Of a stretch of 8,948 nucleotides of DNA, positions 1 to 4,530 are shown one piece after another (the stretch's first letter is position 1; every line of letters begins with the position of its first letter). The stretch is from Nitrososphaerales archaeon TH1920. GTDB taxonomy: Archaea; Thermoproteota; Nitrososphaeria; Nitrososphaerales; Nitrososphaeraceae. The notes under the pieces are model-generated. The model made no database searches and was not told the origin of the DNA. It saw only the letters and a list, made by a program, of their open reading frames with translations. Position numbers and translations under genes: made by a program. The stretch is taken from the NCBI GenBank assembly GCA_014523495.1, contig JAATVM010000196.1, forward strand, positions 1 through 8,948. The letters run 5' to 3'.

Positions 1-225
1 CAAGAAGCAATGAAAATGATAGAATCAATCAAAACTTTTCCGATACTGAAAGGTATAAGGGGACAACCGCCATCTGATATAAAGGTATTAGTAGATTGCC
101 TCCTTCGACTATCTCAATTGGTGACAGACTTTCTTGAAATAACAGAATTTGATATGAACCCATTGTTGGTACTTGAAGAGGGAAAAGGAGCTTGTGCAGT
201 TGATGTAAGAATTGGCCTTGCCTGA
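1..225 (+). CDS. ADP-forming acyl-CoA synthetase, C-terminal end (partial, 5' end outside window)
   Basis: The open frame runs in from the left edge (first codon at base 1) and stops with TGA at 223-225, leaving the last 74 residues. The fragment shows the end of the ATP-grasp (beta) part of NDP-forming acyl-CoA synthetases: a segment with 'ILKGIRGQPPSDI', then a helix, then 'EFDMNPLLVL' and the closing 'AVDVRIGL', matching the family's E-(I/L/F)-D-x-NPL ... A-V-D-(A/V)-R-I signature. These enzymes interconvert acyl-CoA, ADP and phosphate with acid, CoA and ATP in the cytoplasm. In ammonia-oxidising archaea, members of this family activate 3-hydroxypropionate and 4-hydroxybutyrate in the carbon-fixation cycle. 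The fragment cannot tell which substrate this copy uses, or whether it is a fused alpha-beta protein or a separate beta subunit. It is convergent with the next gene, with a 45-base gap that is T-rich at 242-262 and could serve as a terminator. Confidence 0.85.
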   Translation, partial: QEAMKMIESIKTFPILKGIRGQPPSDIKVLVDCLLRLSQLVTDFLEITEFDMNPLLVLEEGKGACAVDVRIGLA

Positions 226-270
226 ATTACTAATATGGAAATATTTTAATTCTCAATTTTCTAATTCTAA

Positions 271-1062
271 CTATTCGTTTGTAATCTTTTTACCACATTC
301 AGCACAAAATACTGCATCGCTTTCATTCTGATAACCACAATAAGAACATTTACCTAATTGATTTGATTCTGAAGATTCTGAATTTTCAAGCAAAATTATA
401 TCACCAATTTTGGAAATATTTTTCCACGCAATTTCGACATTTTGATTGTTGCTCTTTTTGGGAATCTTGAGATTTATCTCCATTTTACCTTTGGAAGTTC
501 TTTTGAGACCAATTTCCTGAACATTACCAATCAACATCGCATCCCAGTCATATGCAGGCATCCCGACAAGAGATTGAATCGAAATAAATTCATTTTGCAT
601 AACTGATGTGGAAGAGGAGGAACTCGTAGTCGTGCTGGTGCTTATATTGGTATTTTTTGTTTCTGATTCTTGAGGTGTTTTTGACAGTTTGGATAAATTA
701 GATTCTTGTCCTTGTTGTAATTCTTCTGGGGCATCAAATTTTCTATATTGTGCAATTGTGCTCTTGCATGAATTACATTTGTATTCCCCTTTTTCATACA
801 GGGTTACACCTTCACCAAGATCTTCATTAGGATTTTCAAAATTGATGCTTGGTGATCCCTCATAGTCTTTATCACATTTATTACAGTGGTACTTGACAAA
901 TCTGTCAGAAGGAAGTCTTCCTATACCTGCCAAAAATAACTCCGGCCCTCCTAAATTTCCTCTCTTCTGCTCCTCATCTGTAATATTGGCAAGCACAAAA
1001 CCGCCAGAACCACGTAGTTTTTTCTCTCGCAGATCTTGATTTTGACCCTGATCTTCCATCAT
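271..1062 (-). CDS. Zinc-ribbon protein with PRC-barrel-like domain
   Basis: The 263-residue protein has four visible parts. Residues 50-105 hold a split four-cysteine zinc site (C60, C63, C96, C99). Residues 115-157 form a Ser/Thr/Gln-rich, low-complexity linker. Residues 158-228 resemble an archaeal PRC-barrel: 'SLVGMPAYDWDAMLIGNV' near the start and 'WKNISKIGDIILLE' near the end. The C-terminus carries a compact zinc ribbon (C239, C242, C253, C256; CSYCG ... CAECG). PRC-barrels are small beta-barrels used in RNA- or protein-interaction modules, and zinc ribbons are common archaeal adaptor units, so a cytoplasmic scaffold or nucleic-acid-linked role is an inference. No catalytic motif, signal peptide or membrane helix is seen. 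The start is ATG at 1060-1062, with a second in-frame ATG immediately after it. No Shine-Dalgarno sequence is present, but a TATA-like box lies 24-32 bases upstream, favouring a leaderless start here. Confidence 0.85.
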   Translation of the reverse strand: MMEDQGQNQDLREKKLRGSGGFVLANITDEEQKRGNLGGPELFLAGIGRLPSDRFVKYHCNKCDKDYEGSPSINFENPNEDLGEGVTLYEKGEYKCNSCKSTIAQYRKFDAPEELQQGQESNLSKLSKTPQESETKNTNISTSTTTSSSSSTSVMQNEFISIQSLVGMPAYDWDAMLIGNVQEIGLKRTSKGKMEINLKIPKKSNNQNVEIAWKNISKIGDIILLENSESSESNQLGKCSYCGYQNESDAVFCAECGKKITNE

Positions 1063-1084
1063 ATTTTTATTATCGCTTCTGTTG

Positions 1085-1094
1085 AATTTAAATT
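1085..1094 (-). promoter_or_regulatory. TATA-like promoter of the zinc-ribbon gene
   Basis: The ten-base palindrome AATTTAAATT is centred about 27 bases upstream of the ATG of the zinc-ribbon gene. That spacing fits an archaeal TATA box driving a leaderless transcript that begins at or next to the start codon. No ribosome-binding sequence lies between box and start. Confidence 0.5.
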
Positions 1095-1177
1095 ATCAAG
1101 TCTATACTATTCTAAAAACAAACTTGGTAGTAGGTGATGAATAGTTAGCCGAGATAGCGGTTAATTTCAATACTGTT

Positions 1178-1199
1178 TGATCATACTTTTGTATCATCA
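1178..1199. repeat. Inverted repeat upstream of the helicase promoter
   Basis: TGATCATAC and GTATCATCA form a nine-base inverted repeat with one mismatch around a TTTT loop. It ends four bases before the TATA-like sequence at 1203-1208. It could be an operator for a dimeric regulator or a chance structure in AT-rich DNA. Confidence 0.35.
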
Positions 1200-1202
1200 C
1201 AC

Positions 1203-1208
1203 TTATAT
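1203..1208 (+). promoter_or_regulatory. Candidate TATA box for the DEAD-box helicase
   Basis: TTATAT at 1203-1208 is the best TATA-like element between the divergent genes in the + direction. Transcription would then begin near 1230-1235 and leave a leader of about 90 bases before the ATG at 1325, unlike the leaderless genes nearby. No clear TATA box sits 25-28 bases before 1325. Confidence 0.3.
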
Positions 1209-1228
1209 CTCCGATAAAAGCTGATTAC

Positions 1229-1258
1229 CTTAACTAAAGGTACGGCAGGTAAGTTAAG
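1229..1258 (+). repeat. Inverted repeat in the putative helicase 5' leader
   Basis: CTTAACT (1229-1235) pairs perfectly with AGTTAAG (1252-1258) around a 16-base loop. The loop contains most of a short direct repeat (AGGTA at 1238-1242 and 1247-1251). If transcription starts near 1232, the stem would sit at the extreme 5' end of the mRNA. Function is unproven. Confidence 0.35.
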
Positions 1259-1324
1259 TGAAAAAACAAGTAAACCTTTCCAGATCTTCCGTAACTTTTG
1301 TCAAAAACAAGATTTGAATTAAAA

Positions 1325-2605
1325 ATGGTTTCATTTGAAGAATTAGGTCTAAATATGTCCATAGTTAGGGCAATTAAAGAAATAGGAATGGATAACCCAT
1401 TTCCAATCCAAGAATATTGTATTCCACTTATTTTAAAAGGTAAAGATGTGATAGGACAAGCACATACTGGCACAGGAAAGACAGCTGCGTTTTCTCTTCC
1501 GATAATACATAGAATAAGAGCAAAAGGACCAATCCAGGCTCTAATTATTGTTCCAACAAGAGAATTGGCCATGCAGGTCACAAGTGAAATTAAAAAGTTT
1601 TCAAAATATATGGGAACAAGATGTTTAGCTATCTATGGAGGACAGAGCATTAACATACAAAAAGATCAACTTAGAAGGGGAGTACAAATTATCGTTGCAA
1701 CACCAGGCAGACTAATAGATCATTTAAAGCAAGGTACGATTCAACTGGAAGATGTAAATTATGTAATTCTAGATGAAGCAGATAGAATGCTTGATATGGG
1801 ATTTATAGATGATATAAAATTCATTCTTTTTTATGTAAATGAAAAAAGACAGACATGTTTATTCTCCGCGACGATGCCTGTGGAAATTTTAAGATTATCT
1901 CGTGAATATATGAAAGATCCACAACAAATTAGACTCAATGAGGCAGAAATTAGTTTAGAGACTATCGATCAATCTTATCTTATTGTGGAAGAACGAGAAA
2001 AATTTAAACATCTTTGTAATTTTATTAAAAATAGAGAAGAAGGACAACAGACTATTGTTTTTGTTGCTACAAAACAAAGAACTCAGAGAATAGCCGATGA
2101 TTTGAATAGACAAGGATTTCGGGTAATTACAATTCATGGAGATCTATCTCAAAGACAGAGAGATTATTCAATGCATAGATTCAAAAATGGAAGTGAAGAT
2201 ATACTAGTGGCCACTGATATAGCTGCAAGGGGAATAGATGTACCAGCTGTGGGCAATATTATCAATTATGATATACCTGAAGACCCACTGATATATTTCC
2301 ATAGAATCGGTAGAACTGCAAGAGCAGGCGGAAGTGGTAAAGCAATTTCATTAGTTTCAAGTAGTAGATATGAAGATTTTTCGAGGATTTTAAAACGTAC
2401 AGAATTACCAATCAAGAGACTAAACGATGAAATAGGAATTGAAGTTCCCACATTATATGTCAGTAGAAACAGAGTTAATAGGCAAAGATCCTTCGAGTAC
2501 AATAGTCAAAATAGAAGAAGATTCGGCGGCATTAATAGAGGGATTAATAGGGGTCGATACCATTATGGCAGACAGTATAATAATAGTCAATATAAAAGAG
2601 GATAA
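1325..2605 (+). CDS. DEAD-box ATP-dependent RNA helicase
   Basis: This 426-residue protein unwinds short RNA duplexes using ATP. All hallmark motifs are present: Q motif near 'PFPIQ', motif I AHTGTGKT (46-53), Ia PTRELA (77-82), TPGR (126-129), motif II DEAD (150-153), motif III SAT (181-183), 'GDLSQRQR' (272-279), motif V ATDIAARGID (296-305) and motif VI HRIGRTAR (326-333). The last 45 residues (about 381-426) are a basic tail rich in Arg, Asn, Gly and Tyr with a repeated 'GINRG' unit, typical of an RNA-binding extension in cold-shock or ribosome-assembly helicases. ATG at 1325 is chosen because 'MVSFEELGL' is the usual family N-terminus; a TTG at 1298 would add nine residues without family support. 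Neither start has a Shine-Dalgarno sequence. The upstream region holds two inverted repeats and a possible leader of about 90 bases, which could mean post-transcriptional or temperature-linked control. Cytoplasmic. Confidence 0.95.
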   Translation: MVSFEELGLNMSIVRAIKEIGMDNPFPIQEYCIPLILKGKDVIGQAHTGTGKTAAFSLPIIHRIRAKGPIQALIIVPTRELAMQVTSEIKKFSKYMGTRCLAIYGGQSINIQKDQLRRGVQIIVATPGRLIDHLKQGTIQLEDVNYVILDEADRMLDMGFIDDIKFILFYVNEKRQTCLFSATMPVEILRLSREYMKDPQQIRLNEAEISLETIDQSYLIVEEREKFKHLCNFIKNREEGQQTIVFVATKQRTQRIADDLNRQGFRVITIHGDLSQRQRDYSMHRFKNGSEDILVATDIAARGIDVPAVGNIINYDIPEDPLIYFHRIGRTARAGGSGKAISLVSSSRYEDFSRILKRTELPIKRLNDEIGIEVPTLYVSRNRVNRQRSFEYNSQNRRRFGGINRGINRGRYHYGRQYNNSQYKRG

Positions 2606-2717
2606 GTAAGGAAAAAAAATATTTTAGAAAATAACAACAAACATCATTTCAATAAGGTATGATAACAAAATAGACCTAAAAAAAAGTTAGATAGGAAATT
2701 TTCCATAGACTCTGTTC

Positions 2718-2741
2718 ACAATTTAACTGTCATTAAATTGT
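2718..2741. repeat. Perfect 9-bp inverted repeat
   Basis: ACAATTTAA (2718-2726) and TTAAATTGT (2733-2741) are perfect complements around the six-base loop CTGTCA. It lies about 110 bases past the helicase stop codon. It could be a processing or stability hairpin in the helicase 3' region, or a DNA-binding site. Confidence 0.5.
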
Positions 2742-2769
2742 TCTGTATTCTTAAAACGTAGCGCAAATA

Positions 2770-2796
2770 CATCTCAACAATTTGAGATGAATTTTT
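2770..2796 (+). terminator. Hairpin plus T-run, possible terminator downstream of the helicase
   Basis: CATCTCAA (2770-2777) and TTGAGATG (2782-2789) form a perfect eight-base-pair stem with a four-base loop, followed after AA by five Ts (2792-2796). Archaeal termination relies mainly on U-runs; the hairpin may add to it or stabilise the mRNA end. The helicase is the only upstream gene in this orientation. Confidence 0.35.
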
Positions 2797-2985
2797 GGGT
2801 AGTAATTTGTTCTCATTATGATTCATTATTTACAGATAATCGAGTCGAAATGGGATGCCCAAGCCGTTCCTTAAGACCTTCTATTTACAGACCGTAGAAA
2901 TAATTTTATCGTTTGAAGATAACATAAAACCATTTTATTGTTTGTTGAGCTTAAAATAACACGTCAATCCGTAAAAACGTCTCAC

Positions 2986-3034
2986 CTGATGGGTTCATCA
3001 TGTCTCTGAAGCCTAACTCCAATGAACCCATCAG
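2986..3034. repeat. Perfect 13-bp inverted repeat with an alternative small hairpin
   Basis: CTGATGGGTTCAT (2986-2998) is the exact reverse complement of ATGAACCCATCAG (3022-3034), with 23 bases between. The left arm can alternatively fold on itself: TGATG (2987-2991) pairs with CATCA (2996-3000) across GGTT. The two folds are mutually exclusive, as in attenuators or switches. The right arm is part of a 15-base sequence that recurs at 6850-6864. Confidence 0.6.
3019..3033. repeat. 15-base direct repeat, copy 1
   Basis: CCAATGAACCCATCA occurs here in the right arm of the 13-bp inverted repeat and again, identical and in the same orientation, at 6850-6864. The second copy lies inside the minus-strand gene for a 51-residue membrane protein. 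A + strand RNA from here would be perfectly complementary over 15 bases to that mRNA. Confidence 0.55.
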
Positions 3035-3153
3035 TGCAACTAATTTATGATTTGTTGGTCAAAATTCTAATGGATTAGTTTACTTTGAAAAATAATGCTA
3101 GTAATTAGTATGCCGCCTAGATAAGATTCTCCTAGAAGATTTCATCCAAGTTG

Positions 3154-3161
3154 TTATATAG
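3154..3161 (+). promoter_or_regulatory. TATA-like element before the candidate non-coding RNA
   Basis: TTATATAG resembles an archaeal TATA box. Initiation would be expected near 3183-3186, at the right end of the palindrome at 3171-3184 and just before the long hairpin that begins at 3200. Supported by position and sequence only. Confidence 0.35.
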
Positions 3162-3170
3162 TTAATCCCA

Positions 3171-3184
3171 GTAGGATTTCCTAC
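3171..3184. repeat. Palindrome GTAGGA-TT-TCCTAC
   Basis: A perfect six-base inverted repeat with a two-base centre. It sits between the TATA-like element at 3154-3161 and the start expected for the structured RNA, a position where a bound repressor would block transcription. It could equally be a small RNA hairpin. Confidence 0.4.
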
Positions 3185-3396
3185 GTTCGCTTAAACACAG
3201 GCAACTGGTGGGGTTATTGGTTGTGACTTGTTCATCACTCAATCAAATAATTCCCCCAATCAGTTGCCAATTTAGTTATTAAAGCAAGTCACGCAAAATT
3301 CCAGATTATAAGAGCAAGTTCCAAACCAGTCTAGCCTACAGAATATCCATATTTCTAATGGTACGATTCTCCAGATAGTACTAGTTCTTCTTTTTA
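3184..3396 (+). ncRNA. Candidate structured non-coding RNA with pseudoknot
   Basis: The core is a long imperfect hairpin at 3200-3268. GGCAACTG (3200-3207) pairs with CAGTTGCC (3261-3268), a GT/AT step follows, GGGG (3210-3213) pairs with CCCC (3254-3257), TTATT (3214-3218) with AATAA (3246-3250), TTG with CAA, and GTGA (3223-3226) with TCAC (3235-3238), leaving an eight-base apical loop. GTGACTTG (3223-3230), covering the top of the stem and half of the loop, is also perfectly complementary to CAAGTCAC at 3285-3292, giving a possible pseudoknot. A TATA-like box lies at 3154-3161 and a T-rich run at 3384-3396, which suggested the boundaries; both ends are guesses. Strand is assigned from these signals only. 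It matches no RNA family I know. Alternatives are a relic of a palindromic mobile element or a leader upstream of the gene at 3491. Confidence 0.35.
3384..3396 (+). terminator. T-rich run after the candidate non-coding RNA
   Basis: GTTCTTCTTTTTA is a pyrimidine-rich run of the kind that ends archaeal transcripts. It lies between the structured segment and the promoter of the membrane-protein gene at 3491. No stable hairpin directly precedes it. Confidence 0.25.
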
Positions 3397-3460
3397 CATT
3401 CGTTTCAATCCAAGTCTTATTCGAGAATATAATTAATGCTCATCTAATAAGTCGATAAAC

Positions 3461-3470
3461 TTAATTATTA
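3461..3470 (+). promoter_or_regulatory. TATA-like promoter of the three-helix membrane protein
   Basis: TTAATTATTA is centred about 26 bases before the ATG at 3491, consistent with a leaderless transcript. No Shine-Dalgarno sequence is present before the ATG. Confidence 0.45.
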
Positions 3471-3490
3471 TTCATTATAGTAGTATCTGG

Positions 3491-3823
3491 ATGCTTACTA
3501 GCAGTTCAAAATACATTACCATTGCTACAGTGGCTTATCTAGTTGCTTTTTTTGCATTTGCTTCAGGACTAGTAAATTCAATTATAGAAGGGGCACGATC
3601 CAAAGATTTTATTATTCCTTCAAGATCAATTCAGACTATAGGCGAGACTATTGTAATAGTTGTGATACTGTTTATGGGAATGTTTGGTGCATATTTGCTT
3701 TATAATTCAGGGAAAACAACTACGTTAAAGAGTCAATGGGGACTTTTAGCAGGAGGATTTACTGTTCTCACTATTGCATTGATTGTTGGTTTCAGCATAG
3801 TTAAGATTAAAATACTTGGCTAA
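3491..3823 (+). CDS. Small three-helix membrane protein, function unknown
   Basis: The 110-residue protein has three hydrophobic segments long enough to cross the membrane, at about residues 9-32, 51-71 and 83-105. They are joined by a basic loop ('EGARSKDFIIPSRS', 34-47) and a polar loop ('NSGKTTTLKSQW', 72-83). There is no cleavable signal peptide, cofactor motif or conserved catalytic residue, and I do not recognise the family. The size and the Gly-rich second and third helices would suit an accessory subunit of a membrane complex, but that is only a possibility. The ATG at 3491 is supported by a TATA-like box about 26 bases upstream. Its stop codon overlaps that of the convergent RecA-like gene: TAA at 3821-3823 on this strand and TAG at 3822-3820 on the other. 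Confidence 0.75.
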   Translation: MLTSSSKYITIATVAYLVAFFAFASGLVNSIIEGARSKDFIIPSRSIQTIGETIVIVVILFMGMFGAYLLYNSGKTTTLKSQWGLLAGGFTVLTIALIVGFSIVKIKILG

Positions 3824-4494
3824 GTCCATCTTAGGACTTTATCTTTTATGGTAAAACTTTTTTGATCCATCTTTGGATGTCTGAGGATTGTTACTGAAAG
3901 ATCACAAGGATCTTTAATTTTAACATAAAAATTCAAAGAACTTTTCTTACTAAGAAGTCTATTGCTTGTTACTACTTCTTTTCTCTTATAACGGATCATA
4001 CTCGTTACTAAAAATGGGATATTAAAATGTGATGTATGTTTTAAAAGCAACATAAGAAAAAAATAAAGTAATCGATTCAAACTTCCAATTTTTACTCTAT
4101 TGTTTGAGCTCAGCATTATCTTATCATAAAAAAGATTATAAAATGAATTTATAGAATCAAAAATAATTAAACAACATTCGTTCATTGATTTTATTATATC
4201 AACTATAATTAAATCTAAAATATCTTCAGTTGGGAGATATATTTTCAAAGCGTTAGATTGAGATTGGTAAATATGATCATCTGTTTTTTGTATTTCCATG
4301 GAAGGAATCAATCGAGCCTTGGCATAAGAAGTAAATGCTGCATCAAGGTCTATGTAAACTATCTTACTGTGCTTGTCATTATGGTGTTGATTCTGAAATT
4401 CTAATATAATTGATGCAATTAGACATATTTTTGCATAAGGATCATCATAAATCAAAGTATTAAATCCACTATTATCCAGTATTTCAGAAATCAT
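3820..4494 (-). CDS. RecA/KaiC-like ATPase-fold protein with a lost P-loop
   Basis: The 224-residue protein has the order of elements of a RecA/RadA/KaiC-type core. Residues 12-26 ('NTLIYDDPYAKICLI') sit where a P-loop belongs, 44-62 ('KIVYIDLDAAFTSYAKARL') look like the second core strand and helix, 108-119 ('CLIIFDSINSFY', D113) form a Walker B-like strand, and 157-170 ('FNIPFLVTSMIRYK') resemble the following strand with its polar/basic end. The P-loop consensus GxxxxGK(T/S) is absent: both glycines are replaced and no Ser/Thr follows K22. The protein is therefore probably unable to hydrolyse ATP in the normal way. By analogy with P-loop-less Rad51 paralogs it could be a structural partner of a recombinase, but this is inference; distant members of other P-loop families remain possible. 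Start is ATG at 4492-4494, diverging from the PLP-enzyme gene 36 bases away. Its 3' end overlaps the membrane-protein gene. Confidence 0.7.
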   Translation of the reverse strand: MISEILDNSGFNTLIYDDPYAKICLIASIILEFQNQHHNDKHSKIVYIDLDAAFTSYAKARLIPSMEIQKTDDHIYQSQSNALKIYLPTEDILDLIIVDIIKSMNECCLIIFDSINSFYNLFYDKIMLSSNNRVKIGSLNRLLYFFLMLLLKHTSHFNIPFLVTSMIRYKRKEVVTSNRLLSKKSSLNFYVKIKDPCDLSVTILRHPKMDQKSFTIKDKVLRWT

Positions 4495-4500
4495 GATACT

Positions 4501-4521
4501 TATTATAATGAATTATTAAAA
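4501..4521. promoter_or_regulatory. Back-to-back TATA boxes in a 36-base divergent gap
   Basis: TATTATAA (4501-4508) lies about 26-27 bases before the ATG at 4531 on the + strand. TTTTAATAA, read on the minus strand (4521-4513), lies about 23 bases before the ATG of the RecA-like gene at 4494. Each box falls within the initiation region of the other, so the two promoters probably compete for the transcription machinery. Confidence 0.45.
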
Positions 4522-4530
4522 CGGGTTATA

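Larger units (their letters stand above)
2606..3490. other. 885-base gene-free region rich in inverted repeats
   Basis: No frame on either strand holds a convincing gene; the longest ATG-started stretch I translated is 36 codons (2787-2897, +) and has no recognisable motif. The region contains several inverted repeats: 2718-2741, 2770-2789, 2986-3034, 3067-3078, 3171-3184 and 3200-3268, the last with a pseudoknot partner at 3285-3292. It also contains a repeated TATTTACAGA (near 2827 and 2882). The last 30 bases are the promoter of the following membrane-protein gene. Possible contents are one or more structured non-coding RNAs, terminators of the helicase transcript, or a decayed element. 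No tRNA, rRNA, SRP RNA or RNase P RNA signature was recognised by eye. Confidence 0.6.

Noticed and set aside
1133..1224. C/D-box guide RNA (GTGATGA near 1133, CTGA near 1221)
   Set aside because: The distance between boxes is far beyond the usual 50-60 base archaeal guide RNA, and the internal boxes are poor.
1298..1324. TTG at 1298 as the start of the DEAD-box helicase
   Set aside because: It adds nine residues with no family similarity, has no ribosome-binding or TATA support, and ATG 1325 gives the typical N-terminus.
1234..1581. 115-residue open frame on the minus strand
   Set aside because: It is the complement of the start of the helicase gene, covering the P-loop region, and shows no motif of its own.
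2787..2897. 36-codon frame (+) starting inside the hairpin at 2770-2789
   Set aside because: No recognisable motif, no promoter at the right spacing, and the ATG is part of an inverted repeat; probably chance.
2952..3030. Minus-strand short frame across the 13-bp inverted repeat (about 26 codons from an ATG)
   Set aside because: Too short, no promoter or neighbour support, and it coincides with the palindrome, which explains its Met-Gly and Asn-Pro codons.
3200..3300. RNase P RNA, SRP RNA or tRNA as an explanation of the structured segment
   Set aside because: The conserved RNase P core segments, the SRP S-domain motif and a T-loop/CCA-type acceptor were looked for by eye and not found on either strand.
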